NCBI RefSeq assembly: GCF_000015765.1
Contig: NC_008942.1
Coordinates: forward strand, 1-64,000
Direction: 5' to 3'
Length of the DNA: 64,000 bases
DNA from: Methanocorpusculum labreanum Z
GTDB lineage: Archaea; Halobacteriota; Methanomicrobia; Methanomicrobiales; Methanocorpusculaceae
Under the pieces are notes generated by a model that saw only the letters and a list, made by a program, of their open reading frames with translations, had not been told where the DNA came from and ran no database searches. The number at the start of each line of letters is the position of its first letter. Positions within the stretch are counted from its first letter, which is position 1. The translations under genes and the position numbers were made by a program. Below are positions 52,362 to 61,506 of this stretch, one piece after another.

Positions 52362-52453
52362 GCCGCCGTCGCGAATACCGGAAAAAAGATCTTCAAAATG
52401 ACGTTATTATATTGGTTTGAGAAAATGGGTTTGGATGATTGAAAATAAATGTA

Positions 52454-53341
52454 TCAGATTTTATTTCCTATCTCTGCCCATTGCCAAGCTCTGAGATATC
52501 CCGGACCGAAGTACTCAGCATCATCATCGTGTGCCCAAACGTAAAGGTTTGGTCCATTGGTAAACAGAGTTCCAGTGTTCACCGGTTTGACGGCATTGAG
52601 GAATTTCACCGTTCCAGCCCACGCAAATTCCGTGTCATCGTATGTAAGAAGCCGGTCACGCTTAATTTTTATTAGCTCGCCTACGTGTGATGCAGTAAAT
52701 GTATCTAATGATGGATCTAAATCAGCCTCGGCTTTTGTCAAACTGAGGCCGCTGTTTCGAACCCACCAGTAATTTCCACTGTCGTAATAGACTTTATAGG
52801 GAGCTATGGGTATGCTTGCTTCTGGATATGTCAGATTTTTTGCCTGAGCTACAATATTCGTCCATTCATCGCCCCATTCATTGGAAAGATTAAAACTTTC
52901 ACCCCCAATTTCAATTATCTTAATATTTCCTCCTCCCCCTCCCGCTTTTCCGATTTTCTTTTCCGCAAGAAGTGTTGATACTCCCTTATCACTAGTATAA
53001 ACTACTGACACCGTTCCAACCGCCTCCGATCCGGAATCCCAGCTAAGCGTAATACCCGGACCAAAATCCACATCCCCTCCAAACTCTGCCGTCTTGTCAA
53101 CACCGTCGACAAGGATCGTATAGCTCCCTGCCGGAAGCACGGCCCCGTTCAGCTGGGTAACTGTGATGGTATTTCCCTGACTTCCGATCGATATGCCAAC
53201 GATTGGCGCCGGCTCGGGCATACCAAATCCCATCAAAACCGCTCCGATAATGCCGACAAGAACAACTGTCAGAGCAACGAGCAATATCGTTCCGATAACA
53301 GGGGACACTCCTTCGTTTTTTGAAAGAACATTACGCAGCAT
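52454..53341 (-). CDS. Archaeal type IV pilin-like protein, paralogue 1
   Basis: 295 residues. A short charged leader and 'GVSPVIGTILLVALTVVLVGIIGAVLMGFG' give the class III signal and pilin helix of the archaeal pilin N-terminal family (PF07790 type). The pilin β-domain runs to about 135, then a GGGGG linker, then a C-terminal domain containing 'YYDSGNYWWVRNSG' and ending '...GTLFTNGPNLYVW...WQWAEIG'. That end resembles carbohydrate-binding modules of the CBM5/12 type. It would be processed by an EppA/FlaK-like peptidase and assembled outside the cell. Confidence 0.88.
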   Translation of the reverse strand: MLRNVLSKNEGVSPVIGTILLVALTVVLVGIIGAVLMGFGMPEPAPIVGISIGSQGNTITVTQLNGAVLPAGSYTILVDGVDKTAEFGGDVDFGPGITLSWDSGSEAVGTVSVVYTSDKGVSTLLAEKKIGKAGGGGGNIKIIEIGGESFNLSNEWGDEWTNIVAQAKNLTYPEASIPIAPYKVYYDSGNYWWVRNSGLSLTKAEADLDPSLDTFTASHVGELIKIKRDRLLTYDDTEFAWAGTVKFLNAVKPVNTGTLFTNGPNLYVWAHDDDAEYFGPGYLRAWQWAEIGNKI

Positions 53342-53443
53342 ATGTACTTCATTTATATATTCCCCTCTATTTATCTACCTTTGTGTAGGGATAAATCCAA
53401 AAACGAGGTCTGATTTCAGCACAAAAAGAGAAAAATTTCAGGA

Positions 53444-54331
53444 TTATTTTACATCTGCAATTTGAATCCAATCAGCTGTACTTGGATCACGTGATGGTTT
53501 AATTATGTTGGAAACAACAATTGCATCCATATATAACGCTCCTCCATATTCGTATAGAGAGCCGATTGTTGGATAGGGCGTTGATTTCCATGGTTTGCTA
53601 AAATCCGTTGGATCCATATCGTCCTCCGTGTACATCTTTTTCGACAGATCGATCATTACCAATCTGTTGTCACGATAGATGTCCATATATTCCTGGATAG
53701 ATGGATTCGTCGCAGCCTCTGCTTTAGACACACGCTTGTTATCAAGAGAAACCCAGTATTCACCGTTATCAACATACACAATGCCGTGACCCAATGAAAG
53801 GCCGCTTATGCTTGCATTTACGTTATCAAGAAATGTCTGCCAGTCTACTTTCGTAATAATCGTATAGGTATCTTCGAATGAAGCAATCCCGCTGCCTCCC
53901 CCTCCGCTACCACTACCCCCTCCTCCGCTTCCCGCTTTCCCGATCTTTTTCTCTGCCAGAAGCGTCGAAACTCCTTTATCACTCGTATATACTACCGACA
54001 CCGTATCGACTGCCTCCGTTCCTGAATCCCAGCTAAGTGTTATACCCGGACCAAAATCCACGTTCCCGCCGAACGCGGCTGTTTTATCCACACTCCCAAT
54101 GAAGATCTTATAGCTGCCTGCCGGGAGAACGTCTCCGTTCAGATGAGTAACCGTAATGATATTTCCCTGCTGACCTATTGATATTCCAAGAATTGGTGCT
54201 GGTTCCGGCAGGCCGTAACTCATCATTGCCGCTCCCACAACGCCGATAAGAACGATTGTGAGGGCTATGAGAAAAATCGTCCCGATGACAGGAGAGACGG
54301 CATCATTCTTCTGCGAACCAGGAAGTATCAT
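53444..54331 (-). CDS. Archaeal type IV pilin-like protein, paralogue 2
   Basis: 295 residues, strikingly similar to its neighbour over residues ~1-135 ('AVSPVIGTIFLIALTIVLIGVVGAAMMSYG', 'GPGITLSWDSGTEAVDTVSVVYTSDKG'). A longer Gly/Ser linker (GSGGGGSGSGGGGSG) follows, then a diverged C-terminal domain with 'YVDNGEYWVSLDN', 'IGSLYEYGGALYMDA' and 'ADWIQIAD'. The shared part is a duplicated pilin core; the ends have changed as if selected for different targets. Transcribed divergently from the coiled-coil membrane protein. Confidence 0.88.
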   Translation of the reverse strand: MILPGSQKNDAVSPVIGTIFLIALTIVLIGVVGAAMMSYGLPEPAPILGISIGQQGNIITVTHLNGDVLPAGSYKIFIGSVDKTAAFGGNVDFGPGITLSWDSGTEAVDTVSVVYTSDKGVSTLLAEKKIGKAGSGGGGSGSGGGGSGIASFEDTYTIITKVDWQTFLDNVNASISGLSLGHGIVYVDNGEYWVSLDNKRVSKAEAATNPSIQEYMDIYRDNRLVMIDLSKKMYTEDDMDPTDFSKPWKSTPYPTIGSLYEYGGALYMDAIVVSNIIKPSRDPSTADWIQIADVK

Positions 54332-54476
54332 ACTAATGATATACAGAATCTTTATACTATATTAATCAATACCTGAAGGCAAAACCCGGATGATATTCTT
54401 GGTTAATGAGGATAAAATCATCCAAAAGATCCCAAGAAAAAGTATTATCATCTCCTCCACCCCAAGAATCTTTATT

Positions 54477-55247
54477 ATGACGGATGTTCCGGGTGAATTG
54501 ACCGATGAGGAAATCCTTCTGCGTGCTGAAGAGATTCGTAAATCTCAGGAGGCCAAGAAGGCTGAAGAACTCAAAAAAGCCGAGGAAATACGACTGGCCG
54601 AAGAGGCCAAGAAGGCCGAGGAGCTAAGGAAAGCAGAGGAGATCAGACAGGCTGAAGAGGCTAAAAAAGCTGAAGAACTTAAGAAAGCAGAGGAACTGGT
54701 CAAGGCTGAGAAGGAACGAAAAGCAAGAGAAGCCAAATCCATTGGCCCTGATGAGAAAAAGCCGGCAAAATCCCACAAAGGTCTGAAGATATTCGGGATC
54801 ATTCTCCTGCTGATCATTATTTTTGCAGGTGTCGTTCTCATCTCTGCCGATGTGACGATAACCGCAGGAACGGATAAAAGCTACGGGTATGATACGACCT
54901 ACAATGTCTGGATTCCGCTTGATAAAGAACTGAACATCGGCGGCTACAAAGTCATTGCTCTCTCTCCTTCATCAGGCGGCTCTATGATGATCTCCCTTGG
55001 CGGCGTGACCTATCCGCTTGAGGTCAATACGGTGACCAATGTTCCAGATCAGACCGGTACGTTGACCATCTTCTGGGGAAAAGTAACGGTAATGAAGGTA
55101 CAGTATGAGGTGGCCCTCACGTATCTCGGCAACACTAACGACAATCAAGCAGCGTTCAGAATGCTGATCTCGAGCGATCGGCAGCTGCCGGAGTTCCTTA
55201 TTTCCCTCTTCCTCTCATCAAGCGGGGTTAAGGTTCAGTCAGTCTGA
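54477..55247 (+). CDS. Coiled-coil membrane protein with outside β-domain
   Basis: 256 residues from the ATG at 54477; the longer frame runs through the promoter. Residues ~17-90 are three and a half copies of an 18-residue repeat (EEIRLAEEAKKAEELRKA type), a charged single helix or coiled coil. One membrane helix (~107-127, 'GLKIFGIILLLIIIFAGVVLI') follows and then an extracytoplasmic β-rich domain. It is divergent from the pilin pair and just upstream of birA (6-bp gap). It may scaffold or anchor the surface structure; this is inference. Confidence 0.82.
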   Translation: MTDVPGELTDEEILLRAEEIRKSQEAKKAEELKKAEEIRLAEEAKKAEELRKAEEIRQAEEAKKAEELKKAEELVKAEKERKAREAKSIGPDEKKPAKSHKGLKIFGIILLLIIIFAGVVLISADVTITAGTDKSYGYDTTYNVWIPLDKELNIGGYKVIALSPSSGGSMMISLGGVTYPLEVNTVTNVPDQTGTLTIFWGKVTVMKVQYEVALTYLGNTNDNQAAFRMLISSDRQLPEFLISLFLSSSGVKVQSV

Positions 55248-55253
55248 GGAAAA

Positions 55254-56213
55254 ATGACAACAAAAACCCTGGTGCTTGGCATCCTGGAAAAAAATCCCGG
55301 TGCGTATGTATCGGGGGAATACATCGCTTCCGAGCTTTCGGTCTCGAGAACTGCTGTATGGAAAGCGATTCGGACACTGCAGAGTGAAGGCTATAATATC
55401 ACAGCAGTATCCAACAAAGGATATCTTCTGGAAAACTCAGATGTCCTCTCGGCTGAAGGCATTCGCTCCAGACTTCTGCCGAAGTATGCCGATACGGTCG
55501 TCATCGTCAAGACTTCGACTGAATCGACGAACATCGACGCAAAAGTTCTGGCCGCCGCCGGAGCAAAACACGGAACCGTGATCCTTGCAGAGGAGCAGAC
55601 TGCCGGCAGAGGGAGATACGGAAAATCTTTTTACTCCCCCAAAGGCACAGGGATCTATCTGAGTATCATCGCCCGGCTTGGGATCTCCTTTTCGGACGCG
55701 GTAATGATCACGACTGCGGCGGGCGTTGCCGTCTGCAGATCGATCGAATCCGTTTCCGATCTTGATCCGAAAATCAAATGGGTCAACGATATATTTTTGA
55801 ACGGGAAAAAGATCTGCGGGATCGGGACCGAGGCGGTCAGCAATATCGAATCGGGAATGCTCGAGTCGGTGATCGTCGGAGTCGGTGTGAACTTCAAAAC
55901 CTCAGAGTTCCCGGAGGATCTAAAAGATATCGCGGGTCCGCTGTTTCCAAAGGATTTCCCGCTCACGAGAAATGCGTTTGCCGCAGTTTTGATCAATCAT
56001 CTGCTGGATATGTTTGCCGCTCTTCCTGAGAAGAGTTTCATCGGGGAGTACCGTGAGAGATCTCTTATTCTTGGAAAAGAGATCATGTTTCTCGAGAAAA
56101 ATGTCTGGCACTCTGCAAAAGCAGTTGACATCGACGACAAAGGCGGGCTGGTTGTCGAAGCCGACGGAAAAATCAGGACACTGACCTCGGGTGAGGTCAG
56201 CGTTCGCATTTAG
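55254..56213 (+). CDS. birA: Biotin-protein ligase with N-terminal HTH (BirA)
   Basis: 319 residues. The N-terminal ~65 residues are a winged helix ('SGEYIASELSVSRTAVWKAIRTLQSEGYNI'). The ligase domain has 'TESTNIDAKVLAA', GRGRYGKSFYSPKGTGIYLS near 122, and 'IKWVNDIFLNGKKICGIG' near 178 with the biotin-adenylate lysine region. It attaches biotin to carboxylase carrier proteins and may repress biotin genes. Its end overlaps the convergent M50 gene by 4 bp. Confidence 0.95.
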   Translation: MTTKTLVLGILEKNPGAYVSGEYIASELSVSRTAVWKAIRTLQSEGYNITAVSNKGYLLENSDVLSAEGIRSRLLPKYADTVVIVKTSTESTNIDAKVLAAAGAKHGTVILAEEQTAGRGRYGKSFYSPKGTGIYLSIIARLGISFSDAVMITTAAGVAVCRSIESVSDLDPKIKWVNDIFLNGKKICGIGTEAVSNIESGMLESVIVGVGVNFKTSEFPEDLKDIAGPLFPKDFPLTRNAFAAVLINHLLDMFAALPEKSFIGEYRERSLILGKEIMFLEKNVWHSAKAVDIDDKGGLVVEADGKIRTLTSGEVSVRI

Positions 56214-56902
56214 ACAAAAAGCGAGAGAATCACGGTCGGCACGAGTGCGAGATAGAGCAGAACAAGCGATACGGCGATAACAACGCCGAAGACGACTGGG
56301 TTCCATTTCATAATCTTTTTTCCGTCAAGCGGCCCGACCGGCAGCATGTTGAAGAATGCTAGCATCGCATTGACCTGGAAGCCGATCAATCCCAGATAGA
56401 ACAAAAATCCCGGGAGAGTGAAGAGGACGATTCCTGTCGAAGGCGACATCATGAATCCGATGATCATGATGATGATAAACGGGATGATCAGGACCAGATT
56501 CGTCAGAGGTCCGGCGATGGAGATGAGTCCGTTCTCTTTTTTGGTCATCTCGCGACCGGCCGTGTTGATGAGTGTTGCTCCGGGTGCGGCAAATACGATT
56601 CCCGTGATGGCCGCAACGACAACGGCGATGATCAGCATCTGCGTGCTTTTTCTGAATTCTGCCCAGTAACCGAACCTCATGGCGGTGAATTTGTGGGCAA
56701 GTTCGTGAAGCACGAAGGAAAGTCCGACCGCGATCAGCGATACGAGGAAGGTTATCAGAAGTCCTTCTACGGTTATATTTTGATAGTCGGTAAGTAATGC
56801 AAATCCGCCGTTGATGCCTAACGTAAAGGCAACACCGAGGACAAGCCAGGCGATCAGAAGATCTTTTCTTTCAAACGGGGAGATTTTATCTAAGAGACTC
56901 AT
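56210..56902 (-). CDS. Membrane M50-family (site-2-like) metalloprotease
   Basis: 230 residues with about six helices. The zinc motif HELAH is at 66-70 and the second motif 'VGPLDGKKIMKW' near 190. These fit archaeal S2P-like proteases that cut substrates inside the membrane. The M50 start lies just before the acnX stop, so it is the last gene of a long operon. Substrate unknown; its link to the mevalonate genes may be incidental. Confidence 0.9.
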   Translation of the reverse strand: MSLLDKISPFERKDLLIAWLVLGVAFTLGINGGFALLTDYQNITVEGLLITFLVSLIAVGLSFVLHELAHKFTAMRFGYWAEFRKSTQMLIIAVVVAAITGIVFAAPGATLINTAGREMTKKENGLISIAGPLTNLVLIIPFIIIMIIGFMMSPSTGIVLFTLPGFLFYLGLIGFQVNAMLAFFNMLPVGPLDGKKIMKWNPVVFGVVIAVSLVLLYLALVPTVILSLFV

Positions 56903-58087
56903 TTATTCACCACATCCTGCACGGACACAATCCTCGAGAGTGCCTAAAAGCGGCGTCGCTTTGCACATTCCCGGGAGATACGTGAATGCTTTTCCGGAGT
57001 TCGTCATGACGACTCCGGCTCTGTCCATCAGCGGCGAGACGACCATGCAGGTGTCGGGTACGATTTTTGCGCCGCTGTTTTGGATCTTTGCACAAAGATC
57101 CGGGTGTTTTGCTTTCATCTCCTCTGCAGCGAAGATGTAGAACGGCATCACGACCCGTCTGTTTTCCAGAAGGAAGGCCAGTTCTTCCAACTCTTCCTCG
57201 GAGACATGGGGACATCCAAGAGCTACGACATCTGCTTCCAGACTGCCGAACAGCTCGTCGATCTCGGACACTTCGATCTCGACGACTTCGCGGTCATCCT
57301 CTTCGATATGTTTTTTGAAGAAGGGGAACCGGGTCTCCGGGGTGATCTCGTTTACATGGTACAAAGCGACTGCTCCGCTTGCGGCCATGGCGGCTCCCAG
57401 ACTTTTGAGCATATCACGGTTGGGACGAAGCTCGGTGAAAAACGGGATCCTGTTTCCGGAGATTGCTCCGGCGATGATCCCGAGAGCCCCGTAATGGGCA
57501 TTGGTCCAGGATTTCGTCGCCGCCGGATCGTCGATGTGGAACTCGATCTGCGGGATTCGGTTCCTGACGATGTGCAGACCGTAATATGGGGTCTTTCCGG
57601 TAAGGGCAGACGCGAGAGCCGAAGGCCCTCCTTCACGGTTTGTTCTTGCTCCGAGAACGGAGTTCACGTAGCTGACCGCCGAGGACTCCGACCATGCGAG
57701 ATGGTCTCCCCGTTCGATGATGTTGAAGTAGTACGGCGTGCAGGTGCAGGTCGGCCGGATCCCGAGCCGGGTATATGCGGCGTTGACCTCCAGCTGTTTT
57801 TTCGCAAAATCGTCCGGGATGCCAAGATTCTGCCATTCGTCACGCGGCATGCCGATCGGGTTTAAAAATGACGGGACAACCGCTTTTCCAGACAGGGTGT
57901 TGAGCCATGAGAGCCCCGCGTCCCCGATCGTTTTAAACGAGGCGCCGGATACCTGAACGCTTTTAACTTCGATGAACTTCTCCGCCTCGTAGATTTTTCC
58001 GAGAGCGAGGAGGATCTCCATCATTTTTTGTTTGGTTTCGCCGTATTCTCCGTTCAGCAGCGCCTGATCATATTTGTCTAGTTCCAT
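56903..58087 (-). CDS. Phosphomevalonate dehydratase large subunit (aconitase X)
   Basis: 394 residues of the AcnX/DUF521 family. In archaea this dehydrates mevalonate 5-phosphate to trans-anhydromevalonate 5-phosphate, using an Fe-S cluster. Cluster and active-site motifs: 'GIRPTCTCTPYY' near 110, 'ALGCPHVSEEE' near 300 and 'PDTCMVVSP' near 350. The next enzymes of the same pathway (UbiD, UbiX) lie directly upstream, which fixes the assignment. The small (DUF126) subunit was not found in this window. Confidence 0.9.
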   Translation of the reverse strand: MELDKYDQALLNGEYGETKQKMMEILLALGKIYEAEKFIEVKSVQVSGASFKTIGDAGLSWLNTLSGKAVVPSFLNPIGMPRDEWQNLGIPDDFAKKQLEVNAAYTRLGIRPTCTCTPYYFNIIERGDHLAWSESSAVSYVNSVLGARTNREGGPSALASALTGKTPYYGLHIVRNRIPQIEFHIDDPAATKSWTNAHYGALGIIAGAISGNRIPFFTELRPNRDMLKSLGAAMAASGAVALYHVNEITPETRFPFFKKHIEEDDREVVEIEVSEIDELFGSLEADVVALGCPHVSEEELEELAFLLENRRVVMPFYIFAAEEMKAKHPDLCAKIQNSGAKIVPDTCMVVSPLMDRAGVVMTNSGKAFTYLPGMCKATPLLGTLEDCVRAGCGE

Positions 58088-58105
58088 TGTTCACTTCCTT
58101 ATTAT

Positions 58106-59353
58106 TCAATCCCATTCAGCACGGATAAACTCATCTTCCAAACCGAGCGGAATGGTCGCATCCACCCCTGCCTTCACATTCATGCCGTCTCCGATCCTGC
58201 AGGGATCAAGGGAGGATCCCCTGACACCCGAAATAATCATGACATCCGTATCTGCCCGGACGCGGGTTGCGATCGCGAACTCCACATCCGAGGGGTCGTA
58301 GATGTTGATGTCTTCATCGACGATCACGACATGTTTGAGTGAGGTGTGGGCGGCGAATGCTGCCATGATGGCATTTTTCCCGTCCCCGTCGGTCATCTTT
58401 TTGATCTGGATGACCGCATGGAAGTATCCTGCTCCTCCCGGTGTCAGGTAAACGTCTTTTACGTTCGTGACGCCCGAAACTGCCTGATAGATCCTCGGTT
58501 CATAGGGAGCTCCCATGAGCATTTTGTGTTCTGCGCCGGCAGGAACAATCCCGTGATAGATGAAATCGGGCTTTGTGTGCATGCCGACGATCTCAAGCAC
58601 GGGCTGCATCCTAACGGGATCGTAGGTCCCGCTGATGTCGACGAACGGCCCTTCTTCATGGAGGTCAGGCGTCAGATAGCCGTAAAGAATGATTTCTGCA
58701 TCGGGAACCTGGATTCCGTTTGGACAGGTGAATAGATCCAGCTCTTTTCCGAGGATCTCGGCCGCATAGTTCATCTCTTTTCCCTCGGGAACGCGGGTGG
58801 ATGCGGCAAAGGTTACGGCGGGGTGGGGTCCGATCACTATTGCGATCGGCAGTTTTTCTCCTTTTGAAAAAGCCTGCTTCATCAGTTTGTAGGTGTGGCG
58901 TCCTTCGACGATCCTGCCGATCAGATGGGTTTCATCCAGGACCTGCAGGCGGTGGATCGAGGCGTTGGTGACCCCGTTCCATTCTGAAAACACGATCCCC
59001 GAGGTCAGATATTTTCCTGCATCCTTTGGGAAATGCTTCATGATCGGGATCTTTGAGAGGTCGGCCTTTTCGAACTGAAGAGTACCCGCATCCCGGGTTT
59101 TTCCCGCGTAGGTGCAGGCGGCGAGTGTTTTTACGAGCCTCTCCTTTGGAATATTCAATGCTACCGAGAGCGAATCCCGGTCGAAGATGGTGTTCATCAC
59201 ACAGCGGTGACCATCCATATTCGAAAACTCCAGCATCTTATTTGTCCGGAAGGCAAGCTTCGGGGCTTCGTAGATGGAAGAGACCGGGTCTTTGATCTCT
59301 TCGACAAGCCCTGCTTTTTTCATCTGCAAAATAAATTCTCTCATTCTTTCCAC
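58106..59353 (-). CDS. UbiD-family decarboxylase, probable anhydromevalonate phosphate decarboxylase
   Basis: 415 residues. UbiD enzymes use prenylated FMN made by UbiX. Family features: 'HRLQVLDETHLIGRIVEGRHTY' near 155 and 'FVDISGTYDPVRMQPVLEI' near 235, with the Glu-Arg-Glu region intact by eye. The context (UbiX upstream, AcnX 18 bp downstream) indicates the archaeal mevalonate pathway step that makes isopentenyl phosphate. Overlaps ubiX by 13 bp. Confidence 0.92.
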   Translation of the reverse strand: MERMREFILQMKKAGLVEEIKDPVSSIYEAPKLAFRTNKMLEFSNMDGHRCVMNTIFDRDSLSVALNIPKERLVKTLAACTYAGKTRDAGTLQFEKADLSKIPIMKHFPKDAGKYLTSGIVFSEWNGVTNASIHRLQVLDETHLIGRIVEGRHTYKLMKQAFSKGEKLPIAIVIGPHPAVTFAASTRVPEGKEMNYAAEILGKELDLFTCPNGIQVPDAEIILYGYLTPDLHEEGPFVDISGTYDPVRMQPVLEIVGMHTKPDFIYHGIVPAGAEHKMLMGAPYEPRIYQAVSGVTNVKDVYLTPGGAGYFHAVIQIKKMTDGDGKNAIMAAFAAHTSLKHVVIVDEDINIYDPSDVEFAIATRVRADTDVMIISGVRGSSLDPCRIGDGMNVKAGVDATIPLGLEDEFIRAEWD

Positions 59354-59886
59354 CGAGTTCCAATGGTATGTTCGATCCCGAAGTGATCAAGAATCCGTGC
59401 GGCGATCATATCTGCAAGCTCGTCCAGAGTATTCGGATGGGTATACAGCGGCGGGGACGCAGGCAGGATCAGGGCTCCGGCATCGTGGGCCGCGAGCATG
59501 TTGACGAGATGAACCCGCGAATACGGCGTCTCCCGAGGGACGAGAATGAGCGGTCTTCTTTCTTTGAGACAGACATCGGCGGCTCTCGCGATCAATGTGG
59601 TCGAGTATCCATTTGCAATCTGGGCAAGGCTTTTCATACTGCAGGGAACGATCACCATTGCATCAAACTGAAACGATCCGCTGGCGATTCCCGCTTCCAG
59701 ATCGAAATTCTCTTCATAATGTACCGGGTAGCCGGAGAGATCGACCTCTTCGAGTTTGGCGACGGTCCGTGCGGTATCCGAGATGATGAGAAAAACTTCG
59801 GCTTTTGTCTGTTTGAGCGCCTCAAGTAACCGTTTTGCATACAGTATCCCGGATGCTCCGGTCACCCCGACGACGATCCTCTTCAT
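59341..59886 (-). CDS. ubiX: UbiX flavin prenyltransferase
   Basis: 181 residues. It makes prenyl-FMN from dimethylallyl phosphate and FMN for UbiD. Motifs are 'GVTGASGILYAKRLLEAL' (FMN site), 'VPCSMKSLAQIANGYSTTLIARAADVCLKERRPLILVPRETPYSRVHLVNML', diagnostic for UbiX. Starts 2 bp after the HD protein stop. Confidence 0.96.
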   Translation of the reverse strand: MKRIVVGVTGASGILYAKRLLEALKQTKAEVFLIISDTARTVAKLEEVDLSGYPVHYEENFDLEAGIASGSFQFDAMVIVPCSMKSLAQIANGYSTTLIARAADVCLKERRPLILVPRETPYSRVHLVNMLAAHDAGALILPASPPLYTHPNTLDELADMIAARILDHFGIEHTIGTRWKE

Positions 59887-59888
59887 AT

Positions 59889-61094
59889 CTATACTATAGT
59901 ACCTGGGAGTTTATCTTGTTTTGTTGCCCGGCGCAGGGAAAGGACCTCCCGTGCCGCGTCGCCGACCTTTTCAAGGATATCTGCCGGGGCAAACACACCA
60001 AGACGCCACTGATCCTGCCTTGTTGCATTCATCATGGATAACAGCGGGATGATTTCTTCAAAAGCGACAAGGTCGTGCTGGTTTTGTACCTGGACCATCA
60101 TCCGCATCTCTTTTCGGATGGGGGGTATGTCGAGGATGATTTTTTCATCGGGGACACCTGCTGTTTCGGCGATCGCCCGCTTCATCCGGTCTTTCTCTTC
60201 CGGTCTAAGGGTCGAGAGCCGGTTCATGTCCAGTTGTTCGCGCCCGGTGTAGACCGCCCGCTTGTAGAGATCTCTTCTCCATATCCTGTGCATCATCTCT
60301 TTGGAGACGCTTGATGGCGAGTTCATAAGAAGAGTTGTTCCTGCAAGGTCGTCCATTCTCATGAATGCATCCGGTTTTTCGTCGGCGAAATGACTTCTTC
60401 CGGCAAGCAGAAACATCTGTTCTGCGATTCTGCCGACGTGATGATAATAGACGGAAGGCCCCATGAGCGTTCTCGCAATCAAAAGTGATTCAGCCGCCGC
60501 GATGCCGGATTCTTTGATGGCAAGTCCGTCTTCCGTCAAAACAAGGGACTGGATAAGCCGGCCGGCATCGAGATTTCCGTATGGGACTCCGGTATAGTGT
60601 GCATCGCGTAAAAGATAATCCATCCGGTCAACGTCAAGATCGCCGTGTATGATCTCGGCGAGCCGGTGATGTCCTGAAACGATCCCGGCGATTTCGTGAG
60701 GATCCGTGCCGTTCTCATCCAGAATGTCGGAGATCTCCGGCATTATCAGGAGCGGTGCGATATCATCATGGGAGAACGGCCCGTACTCAGCCCGGAGTTT
60801 TTCGCTTGCATGGGAGAACGGTCCGTGTCCAATATCATGGAGAAGGGCGGCCGTGCAGACCAGAAGCGTATCGTCCTTACTCAGATCGAGCTGCCTTGCA
60901 AGCAGAGAAGCGAGATGCATCGCTCCAAGCGAGTGTTCGAAACGCGTGTGGTTCGCTCCCGGATACACGAGATATACGAATCCGAGCTGTTTGATATATC
61001 TGAGCCGCTGAACGACTTCCGTATCCAGAAGGGGGACGAGAGGCGTTGGAACTTCGATGTATCCGTGGACCGGGTCTTTGATCTGCTTTGCCAT
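59889..61094 (-). CDS. HD-superfamily phosphohydrolase
   Basis: 401 residues. The HD metal site is 'LLHDIGHGPFSH' near residue 85, with the preceding 'HTRFEHSLGAMHLASLLARQL' (~47) and a later 'GDLDVDRMDYLLRDAHYTG' (~152). This matches the SAMHD1/dGTPase-like archaeal group. The substrate may be dNTPs or cyclic nucleotides. Encoded just upstream of ubiX in the same operon with minimal gaps. Confidence 0.92.
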   Translation of the reverse strand: MAKQIKDPVHGYIEVPTPLVPLLDTEVVQRLRYIKQLGFVYLVYPGANHTRFEHSLGAMHLASLLARQLDLSKDDTLLVCTAALLHDIGHGPFSHASEKLRAEYGPFSHDDIAPLLIMPEISDILDENGTDPHEIAGIVSGHHRLAEIIHGDLDVDRMDYLLRDAHYTGVPYGNLDAGRLIQSLVLTEDGLAIKESGIAAAESLLIARTLMGPSVYYHHVGRIAEQMFLLAGRSHFADEKPDAFMRMDDLAGTTLLMNSPSSVSKEMMHRIWRRDLYKRAVYTGREQLDMNRLSTLRPEEKDRMKRAIAETAGVPDEKIILDIPPIRKEMRMMVQVQNQHDLVAFEEIIPLLSMMNATRQDQWRLGVFAPADILEKVGDAAREVLSLRRATKQDKLPGTIV

Positions 61095-61097
61095 TTC

Positions 61098-61472
61098 TCA
61101 GGATGATGTGAGCGTGTTTTTGAGGTTGGCCGGATCTTTTCCGCCGTCGCTGAATGTAACTACGGATGTATGTTCTTTGATGATCCTGCCGTCTTCCACA
61201 GTATATATTACCGCATATTTGCTCTCCCCGTAGTAGACCCGAATCAGAGATGCTGCATCGATGTAATCGCCCTCTTCGGTTCGGATGACCGGAATCTGTG
61301 TTCCGTCGGCCGCCGTAACGGTGAGGAGTTCTACGCCGAACCATTCTTCCAGGGTCTGGGCCTGCCGATCCGAGGCCGTTTGGATTCCCAGTCCGGCAAA
61401 TCCGAGGGCAACCCCGGTCGTTACCATGCAGACTGCAAAAATGACCGCTATTATTTTCAGATATGTCTCCAT
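61098..61472 (-). CDS. Small membrane-anchored protein, unknown
   Basis: 124 residues. N-terminal membrane helix (~5-30, 'IIAVIFAVCMVTTGVALGFAGL') and a short soluble β-rich domain ('VYYGESKYAVIYTVEDGRIIKEHTSVVTF'). No motif recognised. Three bases separate it from the HD gene, so it belongs to the operon. Confidence 0.75.
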   Translation of the reverse strand: METYLKIIAVIFAVCMVTTGVALGFAGLGIQTASDRQAQTLEEWFGVELLTVTAADGTQIPVIRTEEGDYIDAASLIRVYYGESKYAVIYTVEDGRIIKEHTSVVTFSDGGKDPANLKNTLTSS

Positions 61473-61506
61473 GAATACTGTATTCGGGGTAAAAGGTAAT
61501 GAATTT

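Noticed and set aside
54545-54841. Antisense frame over the coiled-coil repeats
   Set aside because: The Ser/Ala-rich translation is the mirror of the Lys/Glu repeats on the plus strand.
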